The position numbers were made by a program, and so were the translations under genes. From positions 62,001 to 126,000 of the forward strand of contig JAODTK010005885.1 in the NCBI GenBank assembly GCA_026419785.1: a stretch of 64,000 nucleotides of DNA, given 5' to 3'. This DNA is from Sclerodactyla briareus (Eukaryota; Echinodermata; Holothuroidea; Dendrochirotida; Sclerodactylidae). Every line of letters begins with the position of its first letter. Positions within the stretch are counted from its first letter, which is position 1. The notes below the pieces were generated by a model, which was given only the letters and a program-made list of their open reading frames with translations, did not search any database and was not told the origin of the DNA. Positions 1-11,964 of the stretch are shown here, piece by piece.

Positions 1-1840
1 CAGACGCTAGCCTAGCTACCAGTGAGTCATCTACAAAAAGTTGTAAGTCATTCAGTTGACCGGGTGCATTACGTATACTACCCCCTTAGGTATAGGGGGT
101 CCATTGTACTATTGGACAAGTACATCTTGACAAGTTTTTCTCTGAAAAGTTTATACTGACTTGACATCTAGTGTGCCTTTGGTCGGTACTGAAAAGGGGG
201 CATGCCCAATGGTCTCTACAAGCACACCTGCCACTCCAAATTCTATCTAATTAATGGAACATGGAAAAGGAGTAATATTGTCTGAACACCCAGCAGTAAT
301 GGAGGTGCTATTACTTGCTGTCACAACAAAAAGTTGTCTCACAGTCACAGTTATGTGACATAATCATTGTGACGAAGGCCTTTTTTTTATCATGATAAGT
401 GGGAATGTACCGTCACTTTCTGGCAATTGCTAACTCGATTCACATTCTCTTCTGTATATACAAAGAAACATTATTATGTTTCTGATTTCACTCAAATTGT
501 AGGGGTTATTCTCAACAATTTAATTCTAACCTAATCGCCCTCATCCAATGATTATTTTTTTTCTATTAAAAGTGATAAGGTCATATTACCGGTTTTATGT
601 ATACCCAAATGATAGTCATGAGCTAAAAAAAAAAACAGTATTTCATCAACAACATCAACATATTTTTTAAAGTGCAGTTTCATGAAAGGCTGCTGAGGCG
701 TAATAATATGGGTTGCGGATCTATGGTTTGCCATTACTATGCACTTTCAAACCCTTGGGAACCAGGCTGTTAATGCATACCATGCGTCCTAATAAGCCGC
801 TGTGTTGATGAGTGGTCTCCCATATTTGAGGAAAATCATGTGCTTTGAGGAAGCCATGGTAGTTATCAAATGTAGGCAGGATTTTTCCGCAATTCAGAAA
901 ATCCAGAAATACCCAAAGGAAGTCACTCTGACAGCTGGAAGTAGCAGGGAATTTTTGCTGAATTTTTCCACTATTCCGAACCATATTGCAAGAATGTCTA
1001 GCAAATTCTGCATGTAGTTTCAGCTGGGATTTCAACAACAGACCTTTTTTTTTTCCAAGGCAACATGCCACTATCTCATGTTGCCAAGGGTCCTTTGACC
1101 TGGTATTACTATTGATGAAAGCAGATTGTGACAGTTGGTCACATTTTTTTCTCCTTCTGTACATGAATATTGTAACTTCACTTTTCTGTGTTAAAAAAAA
1201 GTACCTGCAAGCATTGTATTCCTTTCAAAAAATGTCTTTTTAGCCACATTTTGTACACATTCTAATGCACGCATCATTGTCTCCTTCCTAAATTTGCCCT
1301 CGCCCTCTTCTTTTTTTCACCCAGATCTAGTCTTTCTTCTTTCATTTGGATGAAGTGGGCTGTGGGGGGGGGGGGGTGTTGTGTGTTTTTCTGCAGCTGT
1401 TTAGAGTGGGACCTGCTTGGCCTGCATGAGTCCTCAATATCTGTACGTTTGATGTGCTAGGTGTGGAGGCGCTCTTTTTCAGTAGCATCCTGAGGATTTC
1501 TTCTCGAACATGACAAGCATTTGAGCAAGGTGTTATTTTATCCGCGCAGGACCTGAAATAAATTGCTTGCCAACCCTCCCTTTTTTTTTCCTCAAAAGAA
1601 TCGTTGACTTTCATCTCTTTTGGTTGCACATCCCACTTGGATGTGCAAACAGTTATGTGTGTTTTAGAGCCAACACTTATTTAGAAGATTTACAAGGAGG
1701 ATTTCAATACCCCGTAGGGAGATAATGTCTCCAGAGAATGAAAAAGTAGAGCTTCAGAGAATACAAGGAATACGAACTCGCATGCTCAGTTAGTCCTTTG
1801 CTGTGCCACTGATCGATTGGAGTGATATTTTTGTTTCATC
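1..1840. other. No gene recognised; AT-rich non-coding DNA
   Basis: Both strands contain only short open frames without family motifs or convincing splice-site pairs. A 13-base G tract lies at 1364-1376. It is probably intron or 5' flank of the KCNT-like gene whose recognised part starts at 5354, but nothing in it shows this directly. Confidence 0.6.
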
Positions 1841-2340
1841 ATGCCTTTTATATGGCTGTAATTTGGGCAGACCAACCTTAGCATGTCCTACCTGGCCCAT
1901 AAACGTAAAGATATCTACTTCCACAGTGCAACCCTTTGTGCCAAGTTTGAGCTCTTTCTAGTCATGGTCAATTGCACAATTCCTTATGCTGCTGACAGGC
2001 GTTTTGGACTTTGACTCAAGTGACCTTGACCTGACCCCACCGAGTAGAGCTCCTCTACTCCAAATGGCAACTCTCGTGCCAGGTATAACTCTACATCTTT
2101 CATTGCACCGTTCATTGTTGCTCACACACATCTTTTCAGAAATTTGATGTCATATGCTTTTGGTGACCTTAGACCTGACCCATGAATGAACTCTTCTCTA
2201 TGTTTGTTTGCTGCCACGTCATCATGCTTACACTTTCTGCTTTGGACCTCTCTCGACCTTCGGTAACTCAACTGACTCCAAACTATAAGGTCATTCCTCT
2301 TGATAACTGTCACCTAGAGGTCCTAATTTGAAACTCAATG
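1841..2340. repeat. Degenerate dispersed repeat with TGACCTTGACCT-type units
   Basis: Two related segments about 142 bases apart carry the words TGACCTTGACCTGACCCCAC (2021-2040) and a variant GACCTTAGACCTGACCC (from about 2165). The surrounding phrases on caution words such as CCAAGTTTGAGCTC also look like those in common invertebrate dispersed repeats. Family unknown; no coding potential seen. Confidence 0.35.
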
Positions 2341-5300
2341 GATGCTTTGCATTCTTTATTATTGTTCTTTACAAAAGCTCACATCAACACCCACAACAAC
2401 ACACCCACATACACAATGCATCAGATTTCCTTTGTCCTTTGGCAAGGAATAAAAAAAGGTCTTTTCCCCATGTCTAGATATTTTGTGTGCCAAAATGCTT
2501 GAATGTTTGTCTAAAAATGGGTATTCAGCATGTTTTGCAGCAGTAATGCCTTGTGCCCTTGTTCAATTCCCTTACTGCCACAAGGAATCTATGTTCTTTG
2601 TGTCATTTGTGTGTTCAATTGTGCTTGGCTTTGAACATGGTAACTCGCCAGCTGGATAGCTCAAGTTTTGCAATTGAAATTGATGTTTTCCCCTCTTTCA
2701 GGTACATTGAATCCATTGTTCTGGATCAGCTCAAAGGTCAATCAGAGTGGGTCACAGCCATTTGAGTTGCAAATCCTTGTGAACAAAAAAGTCCAAAATG
2801 CCTCGTCCAGTCAATTGGAATTCAGTGTATATCCTTATTGTAAGAATTAACAAGAATGCTATTGTTCTTGGTGGAAACAATGATTTTTTTTCCATCAGTA
2901 TAAAAATGAATTATTTTGGTGGAACATTGATATTGTGCAACTCTAGCTCGTAACACAATAACTTGGCCATGTCCCCCAGATGCATTGAGCTGACAATGGT
3001 GTGTTGAGCACATGACCCTATCCATCCAGTCATTGCAAAGGTCACGAATTCAAATAAGCGATTCCTTATAATAACTTGATATGTCCAGAATGAATAGGTA
3101 CAATCAAGTTGCAAGTAGTCATGTAGCTCTCGTATGTTGGATGAAACAATCCTTCTCCAGTTCTTCGTGTAGATTGGGGGTCATTCTAGGTGGAAAATAT
3201 AAATTTGATATGTTGGCTCATTTTATCTTGCAAACATGATAACATTTATCATACTGGATATATTTTCACTCATAAGTTTGTTTCCCTATGTTATTACATG
3301 AACCCTATTGATTTTAGGTCTGTTAAGATCATCTGATGTCAATGTGCAGAGAACGTTGTGAACATGACTTGGACACATAGTAACCTTTCCCTATATTTCA
3401 AGAAAGACCCTTAATTATTTTTGCACTCGCCCTGGCAGGTGCTTTTAATTAGCTTTTAAAAAATTCATAAATAATTCCCACTCGCTTCTATGTTTCATCT
3501 CGAGCAACAATACCCACCCCACATACATCTTTCCACACATAGATTTTCAGCATTTATGATCTGCATTGTGCAAAGTCCTGTGAAATTCACGGTAATTATG
3601 ATGACGTTTGAACGCAATTCCATGTCATGTGGGCGTTTGTTAATCCACTCCTATCTTACTAATCCTCCCTTCTAGATATAGGTGTTCATTAAAAAGAAAT
3701 GAAGATGTGAGGGATGAAAAAAGTGATTTTGTTTATCCCAAGATCCCCCCGGGCCCTCTGAAATCACATGTTCCTCAACGTTTACAATCAGTGCTGTGGC
3801 AAAGTCCTCTTATTCATAAAACTTCAGTAGATGAGGTTCGGATGAAGGATGCTATGTTAGTTTGTTATTAATTTCCAGCTCTAATTCTCTTCCCTGTCTA
3901 GTAGTTTCATTAAAGTTTGATTGGTACTCAATACCCTCTGTGTGGAATTATCGTTCACTCAGAGTTTGAAGGAAAGTATCAGACCAAGTAATAAATGTTA
4001 CATGGCTGAGTTATCCAGTGGAGTTACGGAATGTAACCAAATAAAAGTCTAAAGCATGCAGGCAGGGCATCTGGACAGATGGTTTAGAGCAATGTAAATG
4101 ATGTAAGAGCAAGGTACACTGCTGAAAGTTCTAAAAAGCAACGAGTGTGAATTTATCCTTGTTGATATATAAAGAGTGTTTACCACCAACTCTGAAACCG
4201 ATAGCTGATTCTCCAAACAAGAGCCTATACTGTAATTGTCACTTTGAACATAAAAAAACTTCTTTCGTTGTTTTTTAGTGATTTGCGTAATTCGATGAAC
4301 GAGCTCAGAACATTTGATGAAAAATGATGAATGTGGTGCATTCAGGGGCCTATTGTTCATATCGGCACGCACGCAAATCAATTGCAAATGCTATAATAGA
4401 AAAATTGACATTCAAAGGTTTAATAACTTTTATGGGGGTTTTATGGGCATGTCATTCAACTTGTATAAGAAAACGACAATGGGGCTTTCTGGCATAGGCA
4501 GGCCGAATAAGGATGGGTGATTTTACGGCAATCAATAGCATAACAGTCAAAGCTGACTTGTGCATCGATATGAGGTATTTCTGTCTCCTAATATTTTATT
4601 AAATTTCACACAATAGTACTTGAAAAGCATATCCTTCCACAAGCTAATTGATTTCCTTCAGAGTACGTGTTTGGGTAGAGGCCATTGGGGGGGCTCGGTA
4701 ATTTGGGGCCCATTGCTATGCTGTCATGTTTCCTTTGAGGTGCTCTTTTCAGCTTGTTTGCAAACTTTGGATGTAGCATCAAATAGTGCCCGTTGGAATC
4801 AAAACATAACATCTGATGAAAAGAAGCAAAACAGTCATTCTTTGTGATGGATGGTTTGACCAACGCTTGTGTGTAATTGTTCATCGACTTTTAGGACATC
4901 TTCGACTACGGGGCACAATAGGCCACTGTGTGAAATTGGTTATCATTCTTCGATGGATGTTAGCCAAACTGAGTAGCAATGTTTATTGACTGCTAAGACA
5001 TCTCTGGCCATATGAAGATCAAGGTCAAAGGTTGTTACAGGGGCAAGGTAGACTTGTTTGAAACTGCCTCTTAATTGGCCTCATGATCTTGAACATTTAA
5101 CACATAAATTCACATTCATCTTGGTTCATTCGTGCGGTTTGAGCTACGGCACCACGCACAACTCCTTCAGAAAAAGCTGTTGCAAGGTTGGTATGATGAC
5201 ATTCATTCCAGTCTCGCCTGTAACCCTGCAGTAACAGGTACTGTGAGCCTTCATTCTCGCTTTGGCTTCGCACAATTGGTTATGGATCTTCGTTGATGGG

Positions 5301-5353
5301 GCTTGAGATTGTATTAATGATGTGTGTCTTCCTCTACCCACCTATACCAACAG
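2341..5353. other. Probable intron; no exon recognised
   Basis: This stretch was read in three + frames for the channel segments that should precede the pore exon (S4, S5, and the S5 end before CGI). None was found. Short open frames here have no recognisable motifs. The last bases (CCTATACCAACAG) form the splice acceptor of the pore exon. Confidence 0.5.
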
Positions 5354-5538
5354 TGTCTGTGGCATTCACCATATTGAAAGGGCAGACAACGACGGGATGT
5401 CGTTCTTCGTCGCCATCTACTTCACGTTTGTGACCTTCTCCACTGTTGGGTATGGGGACATCCAGGTCAACATCTGGCCCTCGCAGTTCTATATCCTCTG
5501 CATGATCGCTAGTGCCAATCGTTGTCCTCCCCATCCAA
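5354..5538 (+). CDS. KCNT1: KCNT-like exon: pore helix, selectivity filter and S6
   Basis: This exon encodes the ion-conducting pore. It reads VCGIHHIERA, then a pore helix, then FVTFSTVGYGD with an intact K+ filter, then IWPSQ and S6. The order CGI.H.ER then TFSTVGYGD then IWPSQ is characteristic of KCNT rather than Slo1 or Kv channels. The acceptor is CCAACAG at 5347-5353 and the donor GTAAGA starts at 5539. S6 starts in the same frame (FYILCMIA), but a single extra A at 5511 throws the rest out of frame. Skipping it gives VPIVVLPIQ, which aligns residue for residue with the family's VALVVLPLQ. Without a correction the reading continues as an unrelated SANRCPPHP. The exon follows no recognised S5 exon, and a 66-bp satellite starts about 220 bases downstream. 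Confidence 0.93.
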
Positions 5539-5759
5539 GTAAGAAAATATTGTCTGATGTAGGGGAGGATTGGTCTGAGTAGGATGAATGTTCAGCCCTA
5601 TAGTGTTTATCGGTCTGCAAAAAGCTGTCATGGCCTCTCCTTCTCCTTCTCCTCCATGGTTGTTTGATTCAAATGAATGAAATACTTTAATATTGTAAAA
5701 AAAAATTGATAGAGGAACACCACCTCTGGCCTTCCCGGCCTCTAGCCTTTGTTTTTTTT
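5539..5759. other. Intron start before the satellite
   Basis: Sequence between the pore-exon donor and the 66-bp array. It contains short A and G tracts (A at about 5698-5705, G near 5760). No gene is seen. Confidence 0.5.
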
Positions 5760-6845
5760 GGGGGGGAAAACTGTGATTGGGACTATCTCCGATGCTGCGC
5801 ACTCTGGCCTGGCCCACTGCCTCATAGGCCTGTGACTGTGATTGGACTATCTCTGATGCTGGCAGCACTCTGGCCTGGCCACGGCCTCATAGGCCTGTGA
5901 CTGTGATTGGGACTATCTCCGATGCTGCAGCACTCTGGCCTGGCCCACGGCTCATAGGCCGTGACTGTGATTGGGACTATCTCCGATGCTGCAGCACTCT
6001 GGCCTGGCCCACGGCCTCATAGGCCTGTGACTGTGATTGGGACTATCTCTGATGCTGCAGCACTCTGGCCTGGCCCACTGCCTCATAGGCCTGTGACTGT
6101 GATTGGGACTATCTCCGATGCTGCAGCACTCTGGCCTGGCCCACGGCCTCATAGGCCTGTGACTGTGATTGGGACTATCTCCGATGCTGCAGTACTCTGG
6201 CCTGGCCCACTGCCTCATAGGCCTGTGACTGTGATTGGGACTATCTCTGATGCTGCCGCACTCTGGCCTGGCCCCCGGCCTCATAGGCCTGTGACTGTGA
6301 TTGGGAATATCTCTGATGCTGCCGCACTCTGGCCTGGCCCACGGCCTCATAGGCCTGTGACTGTGATTGGGAATATCTCTGATGCTGCCGCACTCTGGCC
6401 TGGCCCACGGCCTCATAGCCTGTGACTGTGATTGGGACTATATCTGATGCTGCAGCACTCTGGCCCACGGCCTCATAGGCCTGTGATTGGGACTATCTCC
6501 GATGCTGCAGCACTCTGGCCTGGCCCATGGCCTCATAGGCCTGTGACTGTGATTGGGACTATCTCTGATGCTGCCGCACTCTGGCCTGGCCCACGGCCTC
6601 ATAGGCCTGTGACTGTGATTGGGAATATCTCTGATGCTGCAGCACTCTGGCCTGGCCCCCGGCCTCATAGGACTGTGGGACTGACTATTATCTGATCTGC
6701 AGCATCCGGCCTGGGGGGGGCCCACGGCCTCTGGCCTGTACTGTGCTTGGGACTATCCTCCCTGATGCTGGCAGCACGGGCCCTGGCCCACGGCCTCATA
6801 GGCCTGTGATTGGGACTATCTCCGATGCTGCCGCACTCTGGCACA
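5760..6845. repeat. 66-bp satellite, about 16 copies, open on both strands
   Basis: The unit reads roughly CTGTGACTGTGATTGGGACT followed by ATCTCCGATGCTGCAGCACT and CTGGCCTGGCCCACGGCCTC then ATAGGC. Sixty-six bases is 22 codons, so frames without stops stay open through many copies: 154-codon frames run on both strands (5961-6425 + and 5952-6416 -). Copies differ by substitutions (CTCCGAT or CTCTGAT, CTGCAGC or CTGCCGC) and by 1-2-base indels. The open frames are a result of the unit length and are not evidence of a protein. It lies in the intron after the pore exon. Confidence 0.93.
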
Positions 6846-9800
6846 ACAATGTGTTATGGCGTTCAATTCAAGTGTAATTGCAGTACAGTAAATTTTTGCA
6901 TTCAAATAGCTAAAAAAAAATTACCACTGCATGTTCACATAGTTTTTCCAGCCTTTCCAATTTATTGACTTACAACCCCCTGGATATGCATGTAATCAGG
7001 AAATTCCTCCTTTAACCAATGCCCTTTAGCCTCGGCTAATAAAGCTAGGTCACTCAGTTAACATAATACGGCATTACCTTGGCAAGTGTCGGCAACTTCG
7101 CTCCGGCCATTAATCAGGTCTGCCATGTGGCCATATGTGCTGTCCTTGATGTCTCATATAGATGGAATTAACCACCCCTGGGGCCTAAAACTGTAGCTGA
7201 TGGAAAATTATACATGGGGGTATCTATTGCTTGCCAGCAAAGATTTAAAGGCAAATATCATCAGTGTTCTACTTTCGAAATTAATAGGAACAAAATGGAA
7301 AAAAGAGGGAGAAGGAGTCAGCGGAGATTGTAGAAAAATAGTGTATCCCATTATAACTTGCATAATTAATTTGGTGGATCGGTAGTCCCCATCCAGTTAC
7401 CTGCTTCACATAAGTAATCCAATCAATATTAAAATATGATCAGCATTATAATGCCCACCTCACACTGTACAATTTTCAAGGCTTATCGCTTTGCGGAAGC
7501 CTCACGTCGGTTGTGCACTCAACCGTGAAGCATTCACATGCAGTGACCAGTTGTATTGTCTGGGGATGCTCACTGGAGAGTGGAGAATCTAACCAGAATA
7601 CACACCAGAGACTGTTTCATTTCAAAGGTTTTGTCTGTCTCAACGCCTCCAGGAATAACATGTTAAGCGGGTAAAACCGCCCGTGTATATCCCCGCTTTT
7701 GCAGCAATCATTGGAAGGCGTATCTGACACCCATAAAGACCTCCATTTGTTGTCAGAAACCAAGATAGCCTTCATCCACCAATTTTGTGGGTAATCCATG
7801 GAAGTTACAAAAAAGTAGCATACATTATGCCATTTTGCCCTTGATGACCTTGAATGACCGTTAACTTTGTCAGGAACAATGTAGCCACATCCAAGTTTGT
7901 TCAAATTGACAAAGTTTGGAAAAATCGCAAATTGTGCCAATTTACCATAATACCTCTGATGACTTGACATGATCTCACATTTTTCGGGATCAAGTATAAT
8001 CCCTACCCATCCACTCCGACTACCTTGAAAAATTTTGCTTAAATGAATGCAAATTAGCCTCTTCCAGCCTGCAGGATTCCCACTTTCAACTCATCCCTCC
8101 GAGTTTTTCACTAGGCGGACATAGTGTACAATCGGACAATCGGAAAAGTGTTTAAAGAGTTATGGCGCTAAACGACGCCTAAGTTCTGGCAGCGGTGGCG
8201 GAGCCTGGGACGGCGGCAGCGATTACACCCCAAAACCATAATATCCCCGACACTTTCAGGTCCCAGGGATCTAATTAATGAAGAAGTTTGGACCACTTAA
8301 GCCTCCATGTACAATGTGCGGTGTACACCGCACATTTGACTTCTCAACTTCCAAACATAAAATAAAGAACTTCCCAACCTCCCTAACCTTCAAAATACCC
8401 TAATATTAAAAAGAAACCGATAGATCTTCCGGAATAAGCATAAACCATAAGGGGGTCTATGTGGAGCAAATTTAAAAAAAAATCATCGAAATGTTTGTTT
8501 ACATTCAAAAAGTAGGTCGAAATTGACCCCTGGATGATCTACTTTCAAAAAATAAAAAGAATAGAAAAGAAACCCAAGTGTGTCCTACCTTTTCAAACCT
8601 TATAACCAAATAATGGAGCCATTCCGAGCACTCGCCTAATCCATATTTGGTTACGAACTACGATCAAAAAGAGACCAAAATCCAACCTTTTTTGGTCTCA
8701 AAAACATCAATTTTTAGGGGGGTCTCTTTTATTTTTTCGTCACATTCCGCCGTAACTCCAAATGGGCTCGTTGACCCCATCAATTTGTGCGGTGCACATA
8801 CTTACGGGTTTTATAGGGCTGTATAGTGATATAGCTCCACCCGTTCTGGAATTTTGGCTGAAAACTCGCCTGAACCTCGGCTGGCGAAAAAACGTTCCAT
8901 TTTCGCGCATCGGTCCCCACCTATTCCAATGCAATCGCGAACAGTCAGACGAGAAGCGCTGGCGCCTACTGGGAGATTGTGGAACAGGAGGAGAGAGGCG
9001 TAGGCCCACATCTCTCCTGGAATAGCAGTTATTCCCAACTTGATGAGGTGGGGCTCATCAAGGGGTTGGCAGGAACCGTGATAACACCAGGCTTACTAAT
9101 AATTACTAGGCCTGGTGCGCCGCCTAAGTCATGTTACATTGCGTTTACTGTAGTGTAGGCTAGCGTTACATTGCAGCTGTCACGGTAGTTATGCCAAATT
9201 ATGTCCAAATAATAAATGGAAACACTATTTCAAAAGATTTGCGATGGCTATCAGTGGTATGTAAACAGTTATTCTTAGAAAAATTGCACCAAACTTGTAA
9301 TTTGGTGTTGAACTGATGAAAGTCACATGATTTATATTTGCATATTTCATTTGGGAATATGTCAACATATTGCATCCGGTAGCCATTTTGGTTATATTTT
9401 TGGGTTCGTCTCTTTATATGCTTTCCCTACATATGGGGTTTATATTGACAAATTCGCCCCTAAATAAATTTGGCAAAAAAATTGCAAGTTTAAAATCCAA
9501 TTACACCATAGTACAACGCACACAACAAGGTCATTAAAGGGTTAAAGCATAAAAGTCGGACCATTCCCACAGTTCCAATACGCCTGCCTAATAATATAAC
9601 TGCACTCATTATAACTAGGGTTATGTGACTTCGGGAATCCCTAAACTTTTGAACCCATTCAATACCTTGCAGTCAAAGTTTGCAACGCCTACAGCGGGCG
9701 GTCGCTCGCAGGCTATGGTATTGCGGTCATTTGCACAGTCACACTTGCGGTAACAAGGTGCCATGAGGTGAGACTTGAGCTGTCAAAAGCTTGCATCGGC

Positions 9801-11798
9801 CAATTGTGTTTAGGGGGCGAGGCTTAGGGGGTAATGAATTGAGAGAAATAAACATAATAAAAAGGCCATTCTCCTGCCATATACTCTTACCAAGCTAACT
9901 TTTGCTGACCTGCCTGAAAACTTCAATTCATTGGAAGAATCAAAACCATATTCGCAAACATTAATTTGTTATAATTGCTACAGGACCAAGAACAGAGGTT
10001 ACAGAAATATTCCAAAAACATCATGTGCCCACCCTCCGTGACAGTGTGTGTCTCCAAACACGATAGCTGATTGCTCCCTTAATGTGCACAAATCCATGGT
10101 GAGGAAAAAATTTTCAAGGAGTTGAAAAAATCATACAAAAAAATTTAGGTGGTTTTGTTAGAAAATTTGTTGCAGTCAGCGAGAAAATTGTGGCAGACAG
10201 TTATGCAGCTGTTGCTGTCTTAAACAGATGCTAATGCGAATGAACTGCAAATAAGTTGCTTCATGCAATCGTGTCACCTGAAAGCTGCAGTGTCATGCTG
10301 TGTCATAAATACTTAAAACATAAGAGGCGAGCTGCACTAGTTTGGGTTACAGATTAGGCCCATAGTATTTATCACCTGTCACCAGTGATGAGATAGTTTC
10401 AACTCTTTGTTGAAAGGTCTTGCTTGAAGGACAACTGCAGCTTGGATAAAATACAGGTTATATGGACATCTGAATGTAGAGGTCCAAAACCCCATGACCA
10501 ATTGCAATGTTCCTATGTGGAGTTATTGGCTGCCTCCAACGTTTGGTCTGTCATGCAGAGCAATTTGGAATCTCCTATTTCCATACCACATGGTTCACAC
10601 GAACCCAACACCGAAATTAGTTTATGTATTCCATTGTTTCATTGTGTTAAACAACTCAACATTCCAAGCAGTTGTTCCTGTTGTCCTTCATCACCAAAGG
10701 ACCATCAAGACCTGCCAATCTCCTATATGCAATCCTCCCTCTCCTATAGACTAAGTTCTTTTCAAAGTGAAATCAGTGTAAATTTTGATAGGAAAAAAGA
10801 TTGTGAAAGTATGACATAATTCATTATTGCATGATTGGATGTTGTTAATTGTTTGCAATACAAATTTCAAAAAGCCTTCAACCCTTAACAGGAATATCCA
10901 TTGAAATCCAACAAATTGGAAAAAAATCCTTTGAATACCGCAACATTGGACCTTTTTTCCCCCACAATACCAAATGCAGTTCATTCACAAGTTTTGTTCA
11001 AAAACCGGACCAGTTTCAAAAATCACAAAGTTATGAAAAGTTTGCAAATGAAGGATGCTAGCGATTGGGCAGGTCCCCACTTTTGAACCCATCTGATATT
11101 TTTCTGAGGCGAACATGTGCCAAGTTTCAGGTCGATCGAGCTGAGCATTAGAGAGCTATTATGCTAACGTCCAGAAGTTTCCAGTAGGACAGCAGCGCGT
11201 CGACAGGATGGCTGCTACACTTGTCAGTATGTTGGTCATATTCACATTACACGTCTATCAACTGCGTTATCGTAGATATGTCCCCATGTGTCATTTTTTA
11301 GGTGTTTAAATGGATGATTTGTCATCAGACACACCCAACCCTATTTTAATTGACACACCTGCAACTCAAAGGTGTCAAAATGTTTGGGTTAAAGGACAAC
11401 TGCCGATGAATTATAAAGCTGAAATACATTATCTGGAGAAAACTGATTGTCAGTCAACCCGAAGTTCTACAACTTCGGTTACACAGAGTTACAGTCCTTT
11501 GAGTTGTGCATGTGTCCTGCGCAAGATCTAACAGCAGCCCATCATTCCATAATCAAGATTTCATTCTTCCCGGGTGTCCACTGTGACATCATCTTTATTG
11601 GGCAATTGGGATTCCTCCCCAATTTCTCTGCATAATGGACAAACTTTGAAGGCCAATACGCCCATAGGAACATCGTTTGAAATGGGGTTTGGCCCTATAG
11701 AGAGAGTTTTTCATTCTCCATGATATAACCTCTTTGTATCAAAGCCTGTAGTGTCCTTCAATTGAATCTTGGTCCTATTCACTTCTCTTTCATTCTAG
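6846..11798. other. Intron between pore exon and first RCK1 exon; no gene recognised
   Basis: About 5 kb with scattered short open frames on both strands and no channel motifs. The section near 8740-9040 has 75-89-codon frames in several phases and is more GC-rich than its surroundings, which suggests an old dispersed repeat, but no family was recognised. Confidence 0.5.
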
Positions 11799-11964
11799 TG
11801 GAGGAGATTGCATATGTGATGATCGAGAGACAGAATCACAGGTCGGGACTACAGCCGACAACCAGCACAGACAGAGAAGCTGTCCGTCGCTACTACCACC
11901 CCCAACTAACGACCATTCATCGACCTTCCTCTTAGAATTCTTAATTGCCCAACCCTCTTCTTCG
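11799..11964 (+). CDS. KCNT1: KCNT-like exon: S6-RCK1 linker and first RCK1 strand
   Basis: This segment connects the pore to the first regulator-of-conductance (RCK1) domain. After the acceptor CATTCTAG it reads EEIAYVMIERQ, matching the family's EEL.Y.WMERQ. One base off, it continues DYSRQPAQTEKLSV, matching the family's NYSRHRAQTEKHVV. A third shift gives IDLPLRILN, in the place of IDLLMDFLN. The donor GTATTT starts at 11965. At least two indels are therefore needed. The intron position before the next exon (start of D-Y-F-V-V) matches the usual family boundary. In the uncorrected sequence the exon hits a stop near 11906, which would truncate the channel before RCK1. The identification rests on three motifs in correct order within 166 bases. 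Confidence 0.85.

Noticed and set aside
5952..6725. Open frames of 87-154 codons on both strands
   Set aside because: Caused by the 66-bp satellite whose length is a multiple of three.
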